From Magicicada cassinii (lineage: Eukaryota > Arthropoda > Insecta > Hemiptera > Cicadidae): a stretch of DNA of 21,784 nucleotides. Of the stretch, positions 10,132-19,394 are shown piece by piece (within the stretch, counting starts at the first letter, position 1; each line of letters opens with the position of its first letter). The position numbers were made by a program, and so were the translations under genes. The stretch spans positions 1 to 21,784 of the forward strand of contig JAOXNS010155485.1 of NCBI GenBank assembly GCA_028571305.1. The letters run 5' to 3'. The notes under the pieces are model-generated. The model worked only from the letters and a program-made list of their open reading frames with translations, made no database searches and was not told the DNA's origin.

Positions 10132-11210
10132 AGTTACGAAAATATTAAAGAAAGGGTAACTATTCTATTGTATAGTAATGCAACAGGAGATCATCGTTTT
10201 TCAGCTACGTTAATGGGAGAATATAAAAACCCACGGGCAATTAAAAATATTAAGCCAAATATGCTACCGGTGTATTATACAAGTCAGAAAAATGGATTAA
10301 CGTTATCTGAATTGTTTAAAGAATGGTTTTTTTATGTATTTTGTACCGAATGTCATCAGTTTCTTAGCATCTAATAATGTGCTGCCTAAATAAATTCTGG
10401 GTTTATTAACAATAGTTCTTGGCACTTAAATATTTTGTAATTAAGATAAAATGAATCATCTAATTTCCTTTCACCAAACGTTACGAGTTTACTTCAACCC
10501 CAAGGCTAGGAAGTTATAACAAACTTTAAAAGAAATTATAAAAATTATGGTTACGGTACTTAGGAACTGATAAATTCCTGTCTTCGTTAAACAGTTTAAA
10601 ACCAATTAATATGAAACATGTAATGTTCTGGCCCGCTGAGGCATGGAATCTGATAAAAAAAATCTACACTCATGAAATCATGGAACAAAATTATTGACGA
10701 GATGTGTAAAGACATTGCTGATGAAGACACCTCTGGGAATCTCGTGGAATTAGTTCATCAGATTGATGGTTGTTAAGACATGACTGAGACTGAGATTTCC
10801 GTGTAGATTAGCAGTTACATATATTAAAGGGACCTCACTGGCCAAGAGATTATAAACATTTTAACCATAAAAGAGGAAGTAGCAAGTGATAGCAAAGATG
10901 ATGATCCAAAATTCAACACAAGGAAATGGCATTACTCCAAAGAAAGGAGTTAAGATATTAGTACTAAGTTACGTAAGTCTGTACTAAACTGTATGTTACC
11001 ACGATATAGTGAAAATTTTATCCATTAAAATGATTAAAATCTTTGAAATATTTGTAACTTTTTTCTTGGTGGCAATGAACTACGTTGAACAACATGAAGG
11101 CGCAAAAGCAGCTGACGTAATGTTTATTAAGCGGTGGCGTGATATACCAGCTAAATGTGGAATAGATAAGAAAAACAAACTATTATTAACAAATATTTTT
11201 AAAAAACCTC
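10132..11210 (+). pseudogene. Tigger/pogo-like transposase, C-terminal, broken
   Basis: Transposase of the DDE_1 (Tigger/jerky/pogo) type, which cuts and pastes the element at TA sites. Recognisable pieces in order are NIKERVTILLYSNATGDH (10141-10194, the stretch that follows the first catalytic Asp region), KNPRAIKNI and LPVYYTSQKNG with a following FKEWF (to 10335), a Tigger-like KRNYKNY near 10528, MFWPAEAWNLIKK (about 10625-10663), TLMKSWNKIIDEM (10668-10707), a DMTETEIS acidic region to about 10800, DLTGQEIINILTIKEE (10831-10880), and NYVEQHEGAKAADVMF then IKRWRDIPAK and LTNIFKK (11077-11207). The pieces fall in different frames with several internal stops, so it is a pseudogene. The segment expected to hold the second and third catalytic acidic residues (about 10375-10530) is too decayed to identify. 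The first 200 or so residues, with the helix-turn-helix domains, are absent. Confidence 0.85.
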
Positions 11211-11339
11211 TGTATAAAGAGAAAAAATTGTTGTTATTTATAAATACTGCATTTATTGACATCTAAATTGTAATATTAAAAAGTAGCTTTGGAATTGCAG
11301 TACTGTTCATTATAGTGTACTTTATTTAAAATACCGTAA

Positions 11340-11420
11340 TAATAATTTTTCTCATAATCCGCATTTTCCAATATCCGGAATATGTTCCGCCCACAATATT
11401 CTGTTTATGGGAGGTTGTAC
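11340..11420 (+). repeat. Tigger 3' terminal inverted-repeat region
   Basis: Sequence with ATAATCCG and ATATCCGG words followed by a GGGAGGTTGTAC end, positioned about 130 bp after the transposase C-terminus as expected. The partner at the 5' end is missing, so this assignment rests on family resemblance and position. Confidence 0.6.
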
Positions 11421-12957
11421 TATATTTATACAGCCTTAGAAGTCAGCAAATTCCGAAACCCATTTCTGAAACTAATAAATTTCACCCTTGTGCCCACGCG
11501 TAACGGCTGTAACATTGATCCAGTTAGCGCGTCGTTACTGTTTGCCAAAAAAATATTAAAGTCTTCATTTTTTCTAAATTAGAATGCTATTATTTCTCGC
11601 CTACAGTTCAGACCGTTAATTATACTAAATTTATCTGACATTACACAAACTGTGTCATAGTTTAACATCTACGCTGTTCTAATAGTCTAACATCTTCGTT
11701 CATAATGTAGTCATTCCACACTGCAAATGAAACTTTAAAAACACTGTATGATTATTTAAAAATAGATGAACAATTAAGTGGATTCCAGTACACTTTTTAT
11801 TTAAGGTCTTTTGCTGAAAAAGTAATCAATTAACAACAATACAAATATATTTTTTAAATTACGGTTTCAGGTATAGTTGTAATAAAATATTATTACATAA
11901 AATTTAATACTGAACACGGATCGCAGTTTTTTCATGTTATTAAAAAAAATCAAGTTAAATTAAACTCAGAGCTGTAATAAGAAACCCCTATTTTGAATTG
12001 TATTCATTCTAAATAAAATATTTATAGTTACGTAACTAATTTAACTTATTTTATAGTATTCTATTATTCTATTGTTTTTTCTCTACCTGATTATGATGCA
12101 AGTGGTCTTGTGCCTGCAAGGCCCGAGTTGTGCAACACTTTGTTCATCTTGTAATTGTCGCAAGTTCTGATGTGTTATCAGCTTATTTAATCCACTATAG
12201 ACTATTGGTTTTGCCGTAGATAAAAATAAAAATTCAAGGGAGAAAGTAGATAATCGAATATGGATATTTCTGGGCAGTTATACAATAACATACTTTTGCT
12301 GACAAAATATTATTAACGAAAAACCTAAATATATCTTTAATCTTTTTCTAAATATATTAAAACAAAAAGTCGAAACTACTAATAACCGTTCTTTTGTGAC
12401 CTAAATGACGAGTTGCAAAATTTTGACTCTACACTAATCAAGATTTAAGAAATTAAACAAAACAAGCTTTACTTTTTACATTTTCATCAGTACGATGTCG
12501 TAATCACAGGTGGCTCGTAACTATTTTTGTTAGTATTATGAGGTCAATGAAGGAAAAACAATAGTGTAATATACTGTAAAATGGACAGAAATCTAATCCA
12601 GTTTGCCCTGTTAAAGTTAAAAAATTTAGTTAATTTTTGAGAATCACTACGACCACCAAATTATATACCATAATAAGCTATCAGCTTTGGCTGTCATAAT
12701 ACTTAGAGTGTAAAACATAAATGCTGCTTTATTTTTCCAGCACAAAATTTAGTTTGTATGTATTCCTTGCTAGCAAACACATCGATTACATTATTATTAT
12801 AATTTCGTGTTTTTAAGTACCAAAAAAAAGAGAAATGCAGTTTTGAGTAAAACTCGACTGTTTTATTATAAAATATTATATGTGAAAAATTAAAACTACA
12901 AGCAGGAAGAAGCAAAACAAAATTTAAATAAAAGAATAATTACTGAAACTGTAAATA
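11421..12957. other. Unassigned AT-rich sequence
   Basis: No recognisable gene. A short plus-strand frame overlapping the Tigger 3' end (11382-11582) and a minus-strand frame at 12703-12915 have no family resemblance. Long A and T runs dominate. Confidence 0.4.
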
Positions 12958-13172
12958 TTTATACACGCATTGAATTGTGCTTACCCTAAAAAGACATCAG
13001 CCACAGAAAGGACAAGAATTACCAAAAATTTCTGGGCAATGTGAAACGATTGATGAGTAATGTGTGAAGTTTGGTGTTCAATAGACCTAGCTCGAGGATA
13101 GTATTATGTGATAGCACAGTGTTATGTTATACTTCGTATAGTTCATTAGTACAATGAACTTCGCATAATCAG
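12958..13172 (+). repeat. Unnamed dispersed repeat, copy 1
   Basis: Aligns with 18534-18738 in the same orientation. Shared words in order: TTATACA, AGA-ATCAG, CAGAGAAAG/CACAGAAAG, AATTACCAAAA, GTGAAA, GAGTAATG, GTTTG, GTTATG, CTTCGC-TAATC. Identity by eye is about 70-75% in the first 110 bp and weaker later. No coding capacity is visible. Could be a SINE, a non-autonomous DNA element or part of a larger element. Confidence 0.7.
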
Positions 13173-13299
13173 CAATGGATTAGTGTTTCGTGAAGAAGAT
13201 TTGATAAACTAACTATTATGTTTGAACAAAATAACTAAGAACACTTGTGACTGTTTACCACTCTGTTTTCAATTATTTGTTCCCCAGTATTATGCCAGA

Positions 13300-13870
13300 G
13301 TATCTTGATATTTCACACGAAAACGTGCTAAGTAATAGCATAACCGAAATAGGGAGTAGGTCAGAAGAAGCTCCGTAAGCAAAGTACCTCGAATTGACAC
13401 ACCATATCCATCTCATCGGGAGCCGCCAGGTACATTGCATTATACCACTTAGAAGATTCGTTGTGTAAGCCCACTCACAGTAGCTCACCAAGAATTAAAA
13501 AAACATGCGCAGTATAATGAGGATTAGTTAAGAGACTATTCCAGTCGCGAAATCAAACATGGTGAATCTTCGGTGTGAATGAAAGACGATCTCTAAATCG
13601 GTAAGCAACAGTTCTTTCTGATATGGTTTATAGACCGCTACCACGCAGATGGCCCCAAGAATACCTAGGATTCCTCACGGCAGTGACATCGAGCTCAGTC
13701 ATCCACGACAGGGCGACAGAATTTGGCCTTTATACCGCGTGTTTCGCCTCCAGATTGATCAGACATCACACATGACATCGTATCCTTACCAAAGATTGAC
13801 ACTGTATCAGTGGTAGTGGCGCAACTTCAGTGCCTCTTCACAAACAGATATGATGACTATATTCTGCGTT
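13300..13870. other. GC-richer block of unknown nature
   Basis: GC rises to roughly 45-50% here against about 30% around it. Stop-free stretches of about 60 codons exist in more than one frame (for example plus strand from about 13630, and minus strand 13273-13491) but none shows a known domain. On the minus strand GGTATAAAGGCC (about 13723-13734) looks TATA-box-like. The composition is like that of the transposon coding regions in this window, so an unrecognised mobile element, an exon or a promoter are all possible. Confidence 0.3.
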
Positions 13871-14068
13871 GTGTGGTTTGTGCGTGTAGAGATAAAAAAC
13901 ATCAAAACCACAAATTCCGTAACAGTTTTTTCTTGTATTTTAACTCACTGAGGGTCGAACTTCACTCGTTCCGTCGTTTAGAATATTACACCAAAATCTT
14001 TACTGATGTAAACATTTTTTTTTCATGTCCTTTACTCTGATTTACAGATTTCATGTATAGCAAGGGGT
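13871..14068. other. Unassigned sequence before the MITE
   Basis: AT-rich with no recognised feature. A plus-strand open frame (13810-14040) begins in the GC-richer block and runs through here; its translation has no known domain. Confidence 0.35.
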
Positions 14069-14430
14069 ATATTTTGGCTTTGCAACAGCCAATTCCGAAA
14101 GAATATATCAAGAGGTTAGTGGTAAAACTACCCAAGTTCAAGTTTTAGAAATTTTTTATTTTATTATATTTTATATTTTATTCAAGATGTTTCAACAACG
14201 ACGTTTTTTGAGCATTTCCGTTTTTCTTTTTACTTTTAACAGTTATGTAATCAATAAAAAGCTCTAATAATAATACAAATTAACCTTGCAAATTGGTCTT
14301 ATAATTTATCATTGAACTTGGAAACTTTTAATTTCACTTTTCCGTAAATTCACATGAGCGGACTTGGGTAGATTTACCACTAACCCCACGATACTTTGGC
14401 TTTGCAAATACCGACTCCAAGAGAATACAT
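14069..14430. mobile_element. MITE-like element within a direct repeat
   Basis: Two 24-bp terminal inverted repeats, 14114-14137 and 14362-14385, match at 23 of 24 positions (GGTTAGTGGTAAAACTACCC at the left end). They enclose about 220 bp of AT-rich sequence without coding capacity, giving a 272-bp element typical of a MITE. Outside them lies a 40-bp direct repeat (14069-14108 and 14391-14430) sharing TTTGGCTTTGCAA, CCGA-TCC and AGAATA, with about five bases between repeat and inverted terminus on both sides. The direct repeat is far longer than a normal target-site duplication, so insertion into or together with a tandem duplication is likely. Superfamily unknown. Confidence 0.75.
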
Positions 14431-15594
14431 TCCTTCACTTGACATGTATTTAATTAAAACTGTTCTGCACTCACACAGTATCAGGGACAAAGTACGTCTG
14501 TTGCTGTTACATAGGTTTATATAAGTTACTATATTTTGTGGTTACCAGTTTATGTAACTAACACACAAATAGAAACTTTCACACATTAACGAAATTATTC
14601 TACTCCTCGAGTGCCATCCCTCTGTTATAGTAGAGATTCTTTGTTTATTCAGCACCTGTGTATGTGTGTGTGTTTTACTTAGAAAAGACAGTTAGGCCTA
14701 CTTGTTAGAACGGGGCACCTGTATTGATTATCCTCTCCGTACATTCACCCCTTTCAATTTATCACACCATGAACAATACCACTTCCTTTCTTTTGTGTAA
14801 ACCTCACTAAAAACAAAGTTCACCTCTTTAAGTAATGTGTCAATCAATCAGACGTAGGTAATGTTAAACTGTTCATCGCTTCATTTTTTCTTCTTAATTT
14901 TCTCTGAATGGAAAGAAAAGGTATTAATGGAAAAGTGTTTCATAATTTTAATAAATGTGTGTAATATATGGCTATGCTTTTCCTGTAGACACATGAGGCA
15001 GCATCTGTCAATGTTTAGCTTCAAACTGAATTTTAGTAAATTTTCTACTGCTTGAAGAAGCGACCATTACATTAATAATGTAAACCTACATAAAAACCTA
15101 TAATCTCATAGCATTTCGCATATTAATCTGCTCTGTAGGCAAATAACCTGTCGTGTAGATTCCGTAAAACACACACACACACACACAAATTACTTTAAAT
15201 TCGCGTAATGTAACGATCATTCTCACTGTTATAAATTATTTTATTTTCAGTAGAATAATTTATTAGAAAAGAAATAAAATTTGGCTTGAAACGAACGATA
15301 TTCATTTAAAGTTAATTGGAGAAATAAAAGGACCTGTGCAGGATTTTTAACCGCCTTCATAAAGGAGGAGGTTTTATATTCGTCTCTATATTTGTTTTTT
15401 GCATGCTCGCCGATTATTATACAACGCTTCAAACGATTTAATAGTTTGTTTTATTTAAAATGACATGTTCCTACGTTGGTCTCATAGTACTTAAAATAAG
15501 TATAGGTACTGTATAGCCAGTACCATCACAATACTGTCTTCTATGTGCATTCGAGCTTTGACAATTCAATACTGGGCTCATTGCGTTCCTAGGG
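14431..15594. other. Unassigned sequence after the MITE
   Basis: No gene recognised. Includes a (CA)n run at 15168-15187 and a minus-strand 61-codon frame (15247-15432) rich in Lys and Phe without a known domain. The lower-coordinate end of the Helitron-like relic lies just beyond. Confidence 0.4.
15168..15187 (+). repeat. (AC)n microsatellite
   Basis: About ten AC units. Independent of the (CA)n tract at 1609-1642. Confidence 0.9.
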
Positions 15595-16151
15595 TTACGT
15601 TGTATCATTAGATTTTGTTGCCTTCAAATTAGGACGTAAAATTACATGGAGTTCTTCAATACTCACAAAACGCATTCACAGCACCTCTGAATGTTGCTCT
15701 GTGACCCTTTGACCCTTTGTTCTCCCATACCTACTGAAAATGAATTAGCAATAAGAATCCCATATTTATGATTTTAGAAAAAAGCAATTATTATGAAACC
15801 CTTTGTTACTTTCATCTTCATCAACATTACTATAAATAGATATATCAAAACATGCATTCAATTTTTTCCAACGATAATTGAAATATAACTGTGACTGAAG
15901 CTCCGTCATCGCTAAATACTCTTTACTTTCCTCTTGACTTTGAGGATTTGGTCACAATCATATCCAGTTTCTATAATACCTATCACCAACTATAACTATG
16001 TACTCTAAGTCACTTATAGTCCAAGTAATTCGATCTAATAAGAAAACAAATCTAGACAAGCAACTGCTGCTATGCCAGTATACTGTTTACCACGTAAATC
16101 GATGTTGAACAGTTCATTACCATGATGAAATGAACCACGCAAAATCGACAT
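15595..16151 (-). pseudogene. OTU/C76-like cysteine protease domain, broken
   Basis: Minus-strand pieces in order are SILRGSFHHGNELFN and DLRGKQYTGIAA, then ITWTISDLEYIVIVGDRYYR (about 16025-15970), EYLAMTEL, WKKLNACFDISIYSNVDEDE, HNNCFF, and a C-terminal SIEELHVILRP. This pattern of RGSFHQG...RGKQC..., TW...DLD.IL..GD.YYR and NCFF matches, from memory, the papain-fold cysteine protease-like domains (peptidase C76/OTU-like) carried by some invertebrate Helitron proteins. The position where the catalytic Cys normally follows RGKQ holds Tyr, and the later Asp-Pro-His-Ser type motif is not visible. The linker YVGLN before it is in continuity with the DUF6570-like region, which supports one former protein. 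Assignment rests on remembered consensus and needs a profile search. Confidence 0.55.
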
Positions 16152-16222
16152 GTAATTTAGACCTACATATTAGGTCGATTAGGTCGACATGTAATTGTTC
16201 ATATTTAGACCTACATATTTAT
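16145..16222. repeat. 39-bp imperfect tandem duplication
   Basis: TCGACATGTAATT followed by TTAGACCTACATATT occurs at 16145-16171 and again from 16184, the second unit carrying a short insertion. The offset is 39 bp, thirteen codons, and the site is the linker between the two domains of the Helitron-like relic. Confidence 0.75.
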
Positions 16223-17381
16223 TTAACTCATCAATTGGCGCTTTGATGTTTCTTTGTCGATATCTTGAGTCTGCCTTTGTATGTCATCTCTATATTCCGC
16301 ATTTTCTATCACTTGGACTATCTCAGAAATATTGCAATTCAATATATCGACGAAGTTGGGTCTAGCGTCAATATATAAATTGTTATGCTTTAGTAACAGT
16401 TTAAGTCCATTTCATACTCATTCAACATTTATTTGAAATTTTCTGTGCTGCTGCAGACATTTGCGACATTCTGCCATAATTACTAATCCTGCATTACACA
16501 AAGGTAATGGCAGTTGTTCAGCAACATCTACGATGCCTCAATAAAATGAATTGCCTTTACACTAATTTTGGCTACATCTATTCTGCACTTTCATTATTTT
16601 TAAAATATAATTATTTTTGTCAGCATTCATTGCTCTATATCCGACGAATTCTCTAATTCTGGAAGTACAGGGACAGCGTCCATTTTATTTCAAAACGCTT
16701 GAGAAGGAACTTTACGTTTCTGCATATTGCTAGACCAATGACTGCATATCACTACATTAGACAATTCAACTAAATCACTAGATAGATCAGCACGGAACGA
16801 CGTTTCTAGTTGCCTTGGGTACAATAATTTTCTACACACAGCACATGAACCATCAGCGCATTCGTTTATTGAAGACATAAAATTATCTTCACTAATACAA
16901 TTATGTCGTTTATAATTGTCACGCATGTTTTCTCAGCGTTGTGTTCTTTGTTTCTCTGTTTTGCTTTCCGACTACGTTCCCGTGCTGCCGTCAATCTGTT
17001 ATTTCTTTCATAAGAAATCTCATCATCCAGACGCTGGTGAATCAAATGAAGGCGATGCTGGCGCTGTTCATCTGCCTCATGATCCAATCGATCACAAATC
17101 AAGCTGAGCCTATGCTCACACTGATCGTTTCATTCCTTCCTCAAATGTTCACGGACATAATTGAGGCAGCATCAGCTTTTGCAGCAGGAGACTTTTGATA
17201 TAATCTAGAAACCAGTTGATTTCTCACTTGCGACAACCTACCTTGACAAACAGCAGAGGTCTTCTAACAACGTTATTTAGTATGCCACTTAGCATCTTTT
17301 AAAAGACTAATTTTTCTGTTTTTCAGATTCCTTAGCCCAATATTTTCTCATACGTGTTCCATCTTTCATCCATCTGCCCAT
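16223..17381 (-). pseudogene. Helitron-associated DUF6570-like region, broken
   Basis: The first piece, from ATG at 17381, is lysine- and arginine-rich and ends at 17307. A coiled, charged block at about 17165-16930 shows a loose heptad-like repetition of HRL...RLD...E (HRLSLICDRLDHEADEQ, then RQHRLHLIHQRLDDE), as in the Arg-rich N-termini of Helitron proteins. A shifted frame then gives SCAVCRKLLYP with a CxxC pair at 16845 and 16836, followed by VICSHW, where the second pair would be expected but Trp stands in place of Cys, and KRKVPSQAF. Next come VPVLPELENS, VDVAEQLPLPLCNAGLVI (about 16490-16545), FQINVE and LLKHNNLYID (about 16370-16400). KVPSQA..N....P.ELE is the DUF6570 signature as I recall it. 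Several stops and shifts make it non-functional. Biological role of DUF6570 is unknown. Confidence 0.65.
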
Positions 17382-17504
17382 AATTTAAAATGTTTGTTTT
17401 GGTTGATACAAATTTTACTTATTCAAAAATTATTTAACCAACTTTTTAATGAAACTCATCAAATTATTACTAAAAATTTGAAAAATAAAAAACTTTTGAA
17501 ACAA

Positions 17505-17785
17505 AAAATTAAACCAACTTGAAAATCGAGAAACATATTTTAACACACCTGAAATTATTTTATAAAAAGCTCTAAAAAGTAAAAAATAATTTTTACATTC
17601 AATGCAATGCAATATGTAAATTATGAAATTCCTTAAAAAAACTCTGAGCAGCAAAATTTATTATGAATTAATGTACTCGTGCTTAGTCTTTTCCTGTGTT
17701 CCTGAAAAAACAAGTTTCACATAATTTATTCCAGAACACTTTTTGAAGTCATTTATTTTGAAATCACTTTTTTGACCTTACTAAT
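17505..17785 (-). repeat. Left arm of large foldback
   Basis: The reverse complement of 18112-18395 aligns with this arm over about 280 bp at roughly 75-80% identity. Long shared words include AATTATTTTATAAA, TCTAAAAAGT, AAAAATAATTTTTACATT, ATTTATTATGAATT, TTTCACATAA and TTTTTGAAGTC. On the minus strand this arm lies directly upstream of the Helitron-like coding relic (starts at 17381), so it may be that element's leader. A polypyrimidine-AG (CTTGTTTTTTCAG on the minus strand) resembles a splice acceptor. Confidence 0.8.
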
Positions 17786-18111
17786 GCATCAAACATAACA
17801 CTGAATAACGTTTCACAAAATTAAAAGCCAAGTAGTCATAGTTACGTTAGAAACCGCTAGGAGTTGCAGAGTATAATCGATGTTCGTGAGATCGATGTTT
17901 GCAGAGTGAAAAAGAAGTTCGTGTATCCGCAACAGAATAGTGACTAGTAGGGTACATATATGAGATGCTGTAAATGCGAATTCGTCTATTCTACTTCATG
18001 TTAAGGTAATTTTTGTGAGGGTGAAATATTGTAGCACTCATGATCAAATCGCAACACTTTTTTTCGTTTCATCTATTTGGTTACACGTTGAAACAGTTTA
18101 CTGGCCTAAGA
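17786..18111. other. Foldback centre, unassigned
   Basis: About 325 bp between the two inverted arms. Slightly less AT-rich than the arms, no coding frame or repeat recognised. Confidence 0.5.
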
Positions 18112-18395
18112 GCGCGAGGTGTACGGGAGTGACTTCAAAAACTGATTTGACACCGACTTCAAAAATGTATTGGGATAAGGTTATGTGAAATCTTGCTTTT
18201 CCAGCTACGTAGGATAAGAAACTAAGTACATAAATTCATAATAAATGTTGATGCACAGAATTTGTTTTACAAAATTTCCGAATTTCCATATTGTATAACG
18301 TTAAATGTAAAAATTATTTTTCACTTTTTAGAACTATTTATAAAATAATTTTAATATGAGTTAAAATACTTTTATGATTTTTAAAGTTAATTTAA
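18112..18395 (+). repeat. Right arm of large foldback
   Basis: Inverted partner of 17505-17785; on the plus strand it reads in the same sense as the other arm does on the minus strand. It keeps the equivalent pyrimidine tract and AG (TCTTGCTTTTCCAG, 18191-18204). It ends before any Helitron-like coding sequence, so it is either a second, truncated insertion in opposite orientation or an arm of one foldback element. Confidence 0.8.
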
Positions 18396-18533
18396 CTTTT
18401 TTTTAAATGTTTATTGTTAATTGAGAAAATTGTCCGTATGAAAAACTAAAGATACAGGGACAGAATGATTGCATTCTTAATTACTCAAAGTATAATTACA
18501 GGACAATCTTAATAACCATAGAGCGACAGACAA

Positions 18534-18738
18534 CTTATACATTCGTTGCATAGTGAGAAATCCTAAATAGATATCAGACAGAGAAAGAACGTAAATTACC
18601 AAAATTTGTAGGTAAAGTGAAATGACTGAAGAGTAATGAGTGACGTTTGATGATGTATTACCTTCTGCCTATCCACATAATTGGTCATAGAATGTTATGC
18701 AGCAACTAACACTAACAACTGACTTCGCGTAATCTGTG
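18534..18738 (+). repeat. Unnamed dispersed repeat, copy 2
   Basis: Partner of 12958-13172, same orientation. Alignment starts around TTATACATTCGTTGCATAGTG and ends around CTTCGCGTAATC. The flanks of the two copies differ, giving approximate element limits. No coding content. Confidence 0.7.
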
Positions 18739-19394
18739 GACGCTGAATAAACAAAAAACTAAACTTTATTGTTTTATCTAATTCACAGCAGCTAATCTTC
18801 CATGACGTGTTTTATCGACGTATTTTAAAATTACTAGCTATGACGTCATTACGTTATCAGTAGAAACACTAAACGTACACTAAGAAAACGGTAATATTTT
18901 TGTCTGGGAGAGGCGTTTGCTCAGCTTGCCTTAAGTGACGACACCTACGTCATTTATAGTGTATAGTAAGAATATTTGTCTTGTGTTTTATCTAAACATT
19001 TTCCAAAAAAATTAGAACAATTGGTCAAATTCCCTGATGTTTTGAAGTGTTTTAATATACAGGAACGGAATGATGATTGGGTAAACGTTTTAATTCTGAC
19101 CGCATTAATATGTGTTTCTTCTTACTTCAAAATTTATTCGTAACTAAAATGTCTCAATTTAAAGTTGACTGCTTAAATATTAACATACAATGTGCATAAT
19201 CGTCTAATGTAAAATAATAAAAAGTTTAATATAACTGACACTTTTTTCTTTTCTTATTAAAATGTAGTATTAAAATATTTCTGATAATTACGGTGTCTGC
19301 AGTGTTACGAGCACTCTTCCACGCACATAGATGTTTACACAGACATTATATAGGTGTACAAACTAGCATTTTAATTTATGGTTGACGTGGAGAC
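18739..19394. other. Unassigned sequence before the LINE
   Basis: AT-rich with a perfect TGACGTCA octamer at 18843-18850 or thereabouts and no recognised gene. LINE-like translation begins to be recognisable after about 19395. Confidence 0.4.

Larger units (their letters stand above)
10130..11420 (+). mobile_element. Tigger/pogo-like DNA transposon relic
   Basis: A decayed Tc1/mariner-superfamily element of the Tigger/pogo branch. It retains the C-terminal half of the transposase (10132-11210) and, downstream, a 3' end at about 11340-11420 with ATAATCCGC and ATATCCGGAATATGTTCCGC, which resembles the ATTATCCG-type inverted terminus of Tigger elements. A TA dinucleotide follows at 11421-11422, consistent with the family's TA target site. 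No matching 5' terminus or N-terminal DNA-binding domain was found upstream of 10130, so the left half seems deleted or decayed. Full Tigger elements are near 2.4 kb; this is about 1.3 kb. Confidence 0.85.
15595..17381 (-). mobile_element. Helitron-like element relic, coding part
   Basis: On the minus strand the decayed coding content runs from about 17381 down to 15595 in a consistent domain order: charged N-terminus, Arg/His-rich repeats, zinc-binding CxxC region, a DUF6570-like region, a short linker, and a cysteine-protease-like domain. This order is, as I know it, found in the N-terminal part of large Helitron (rolling-circle transposon) proteins, which continue into Helitron_like_N, Rep and PIF1-type helicase domains. 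Neither Rep nor helicase is seen below 15595, so the relic is truncated or the rest was lost. I count roughly ten stops and frameshifts. The terminal Helitron signals (5' TC, 3' hairpin-CTRR) were not found. Confidence 0.65.

Noticed and set aside
11080-11262. Minus-strand open frame
   Set aside because: Antisense to the Tigger transposase C-terminus (YVEQHEGAKAADVMF on the plus strand).
15335-15432. Open frame starting with a GEHAKNKYRDEYK-like stretch
   Set aside because: Only about 60 codons, no family resemblance, and the DNA looks like non-coding repeat sequence. Not enough to call a gene.
16916-17198. Plus-strand open frames over the Helitron-like relic
   Set aside because: They are antisense shadows; the minus strand carries the recognisable domain motifs.
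17430-17654. 74-codon minus-strand open frame rich in Phe, Leu, Ile and Lys
   Set aside because: It falls within an AT-rich foldback arm; the amino-acid bias reflects A/T runs and the other arm does not keep it.
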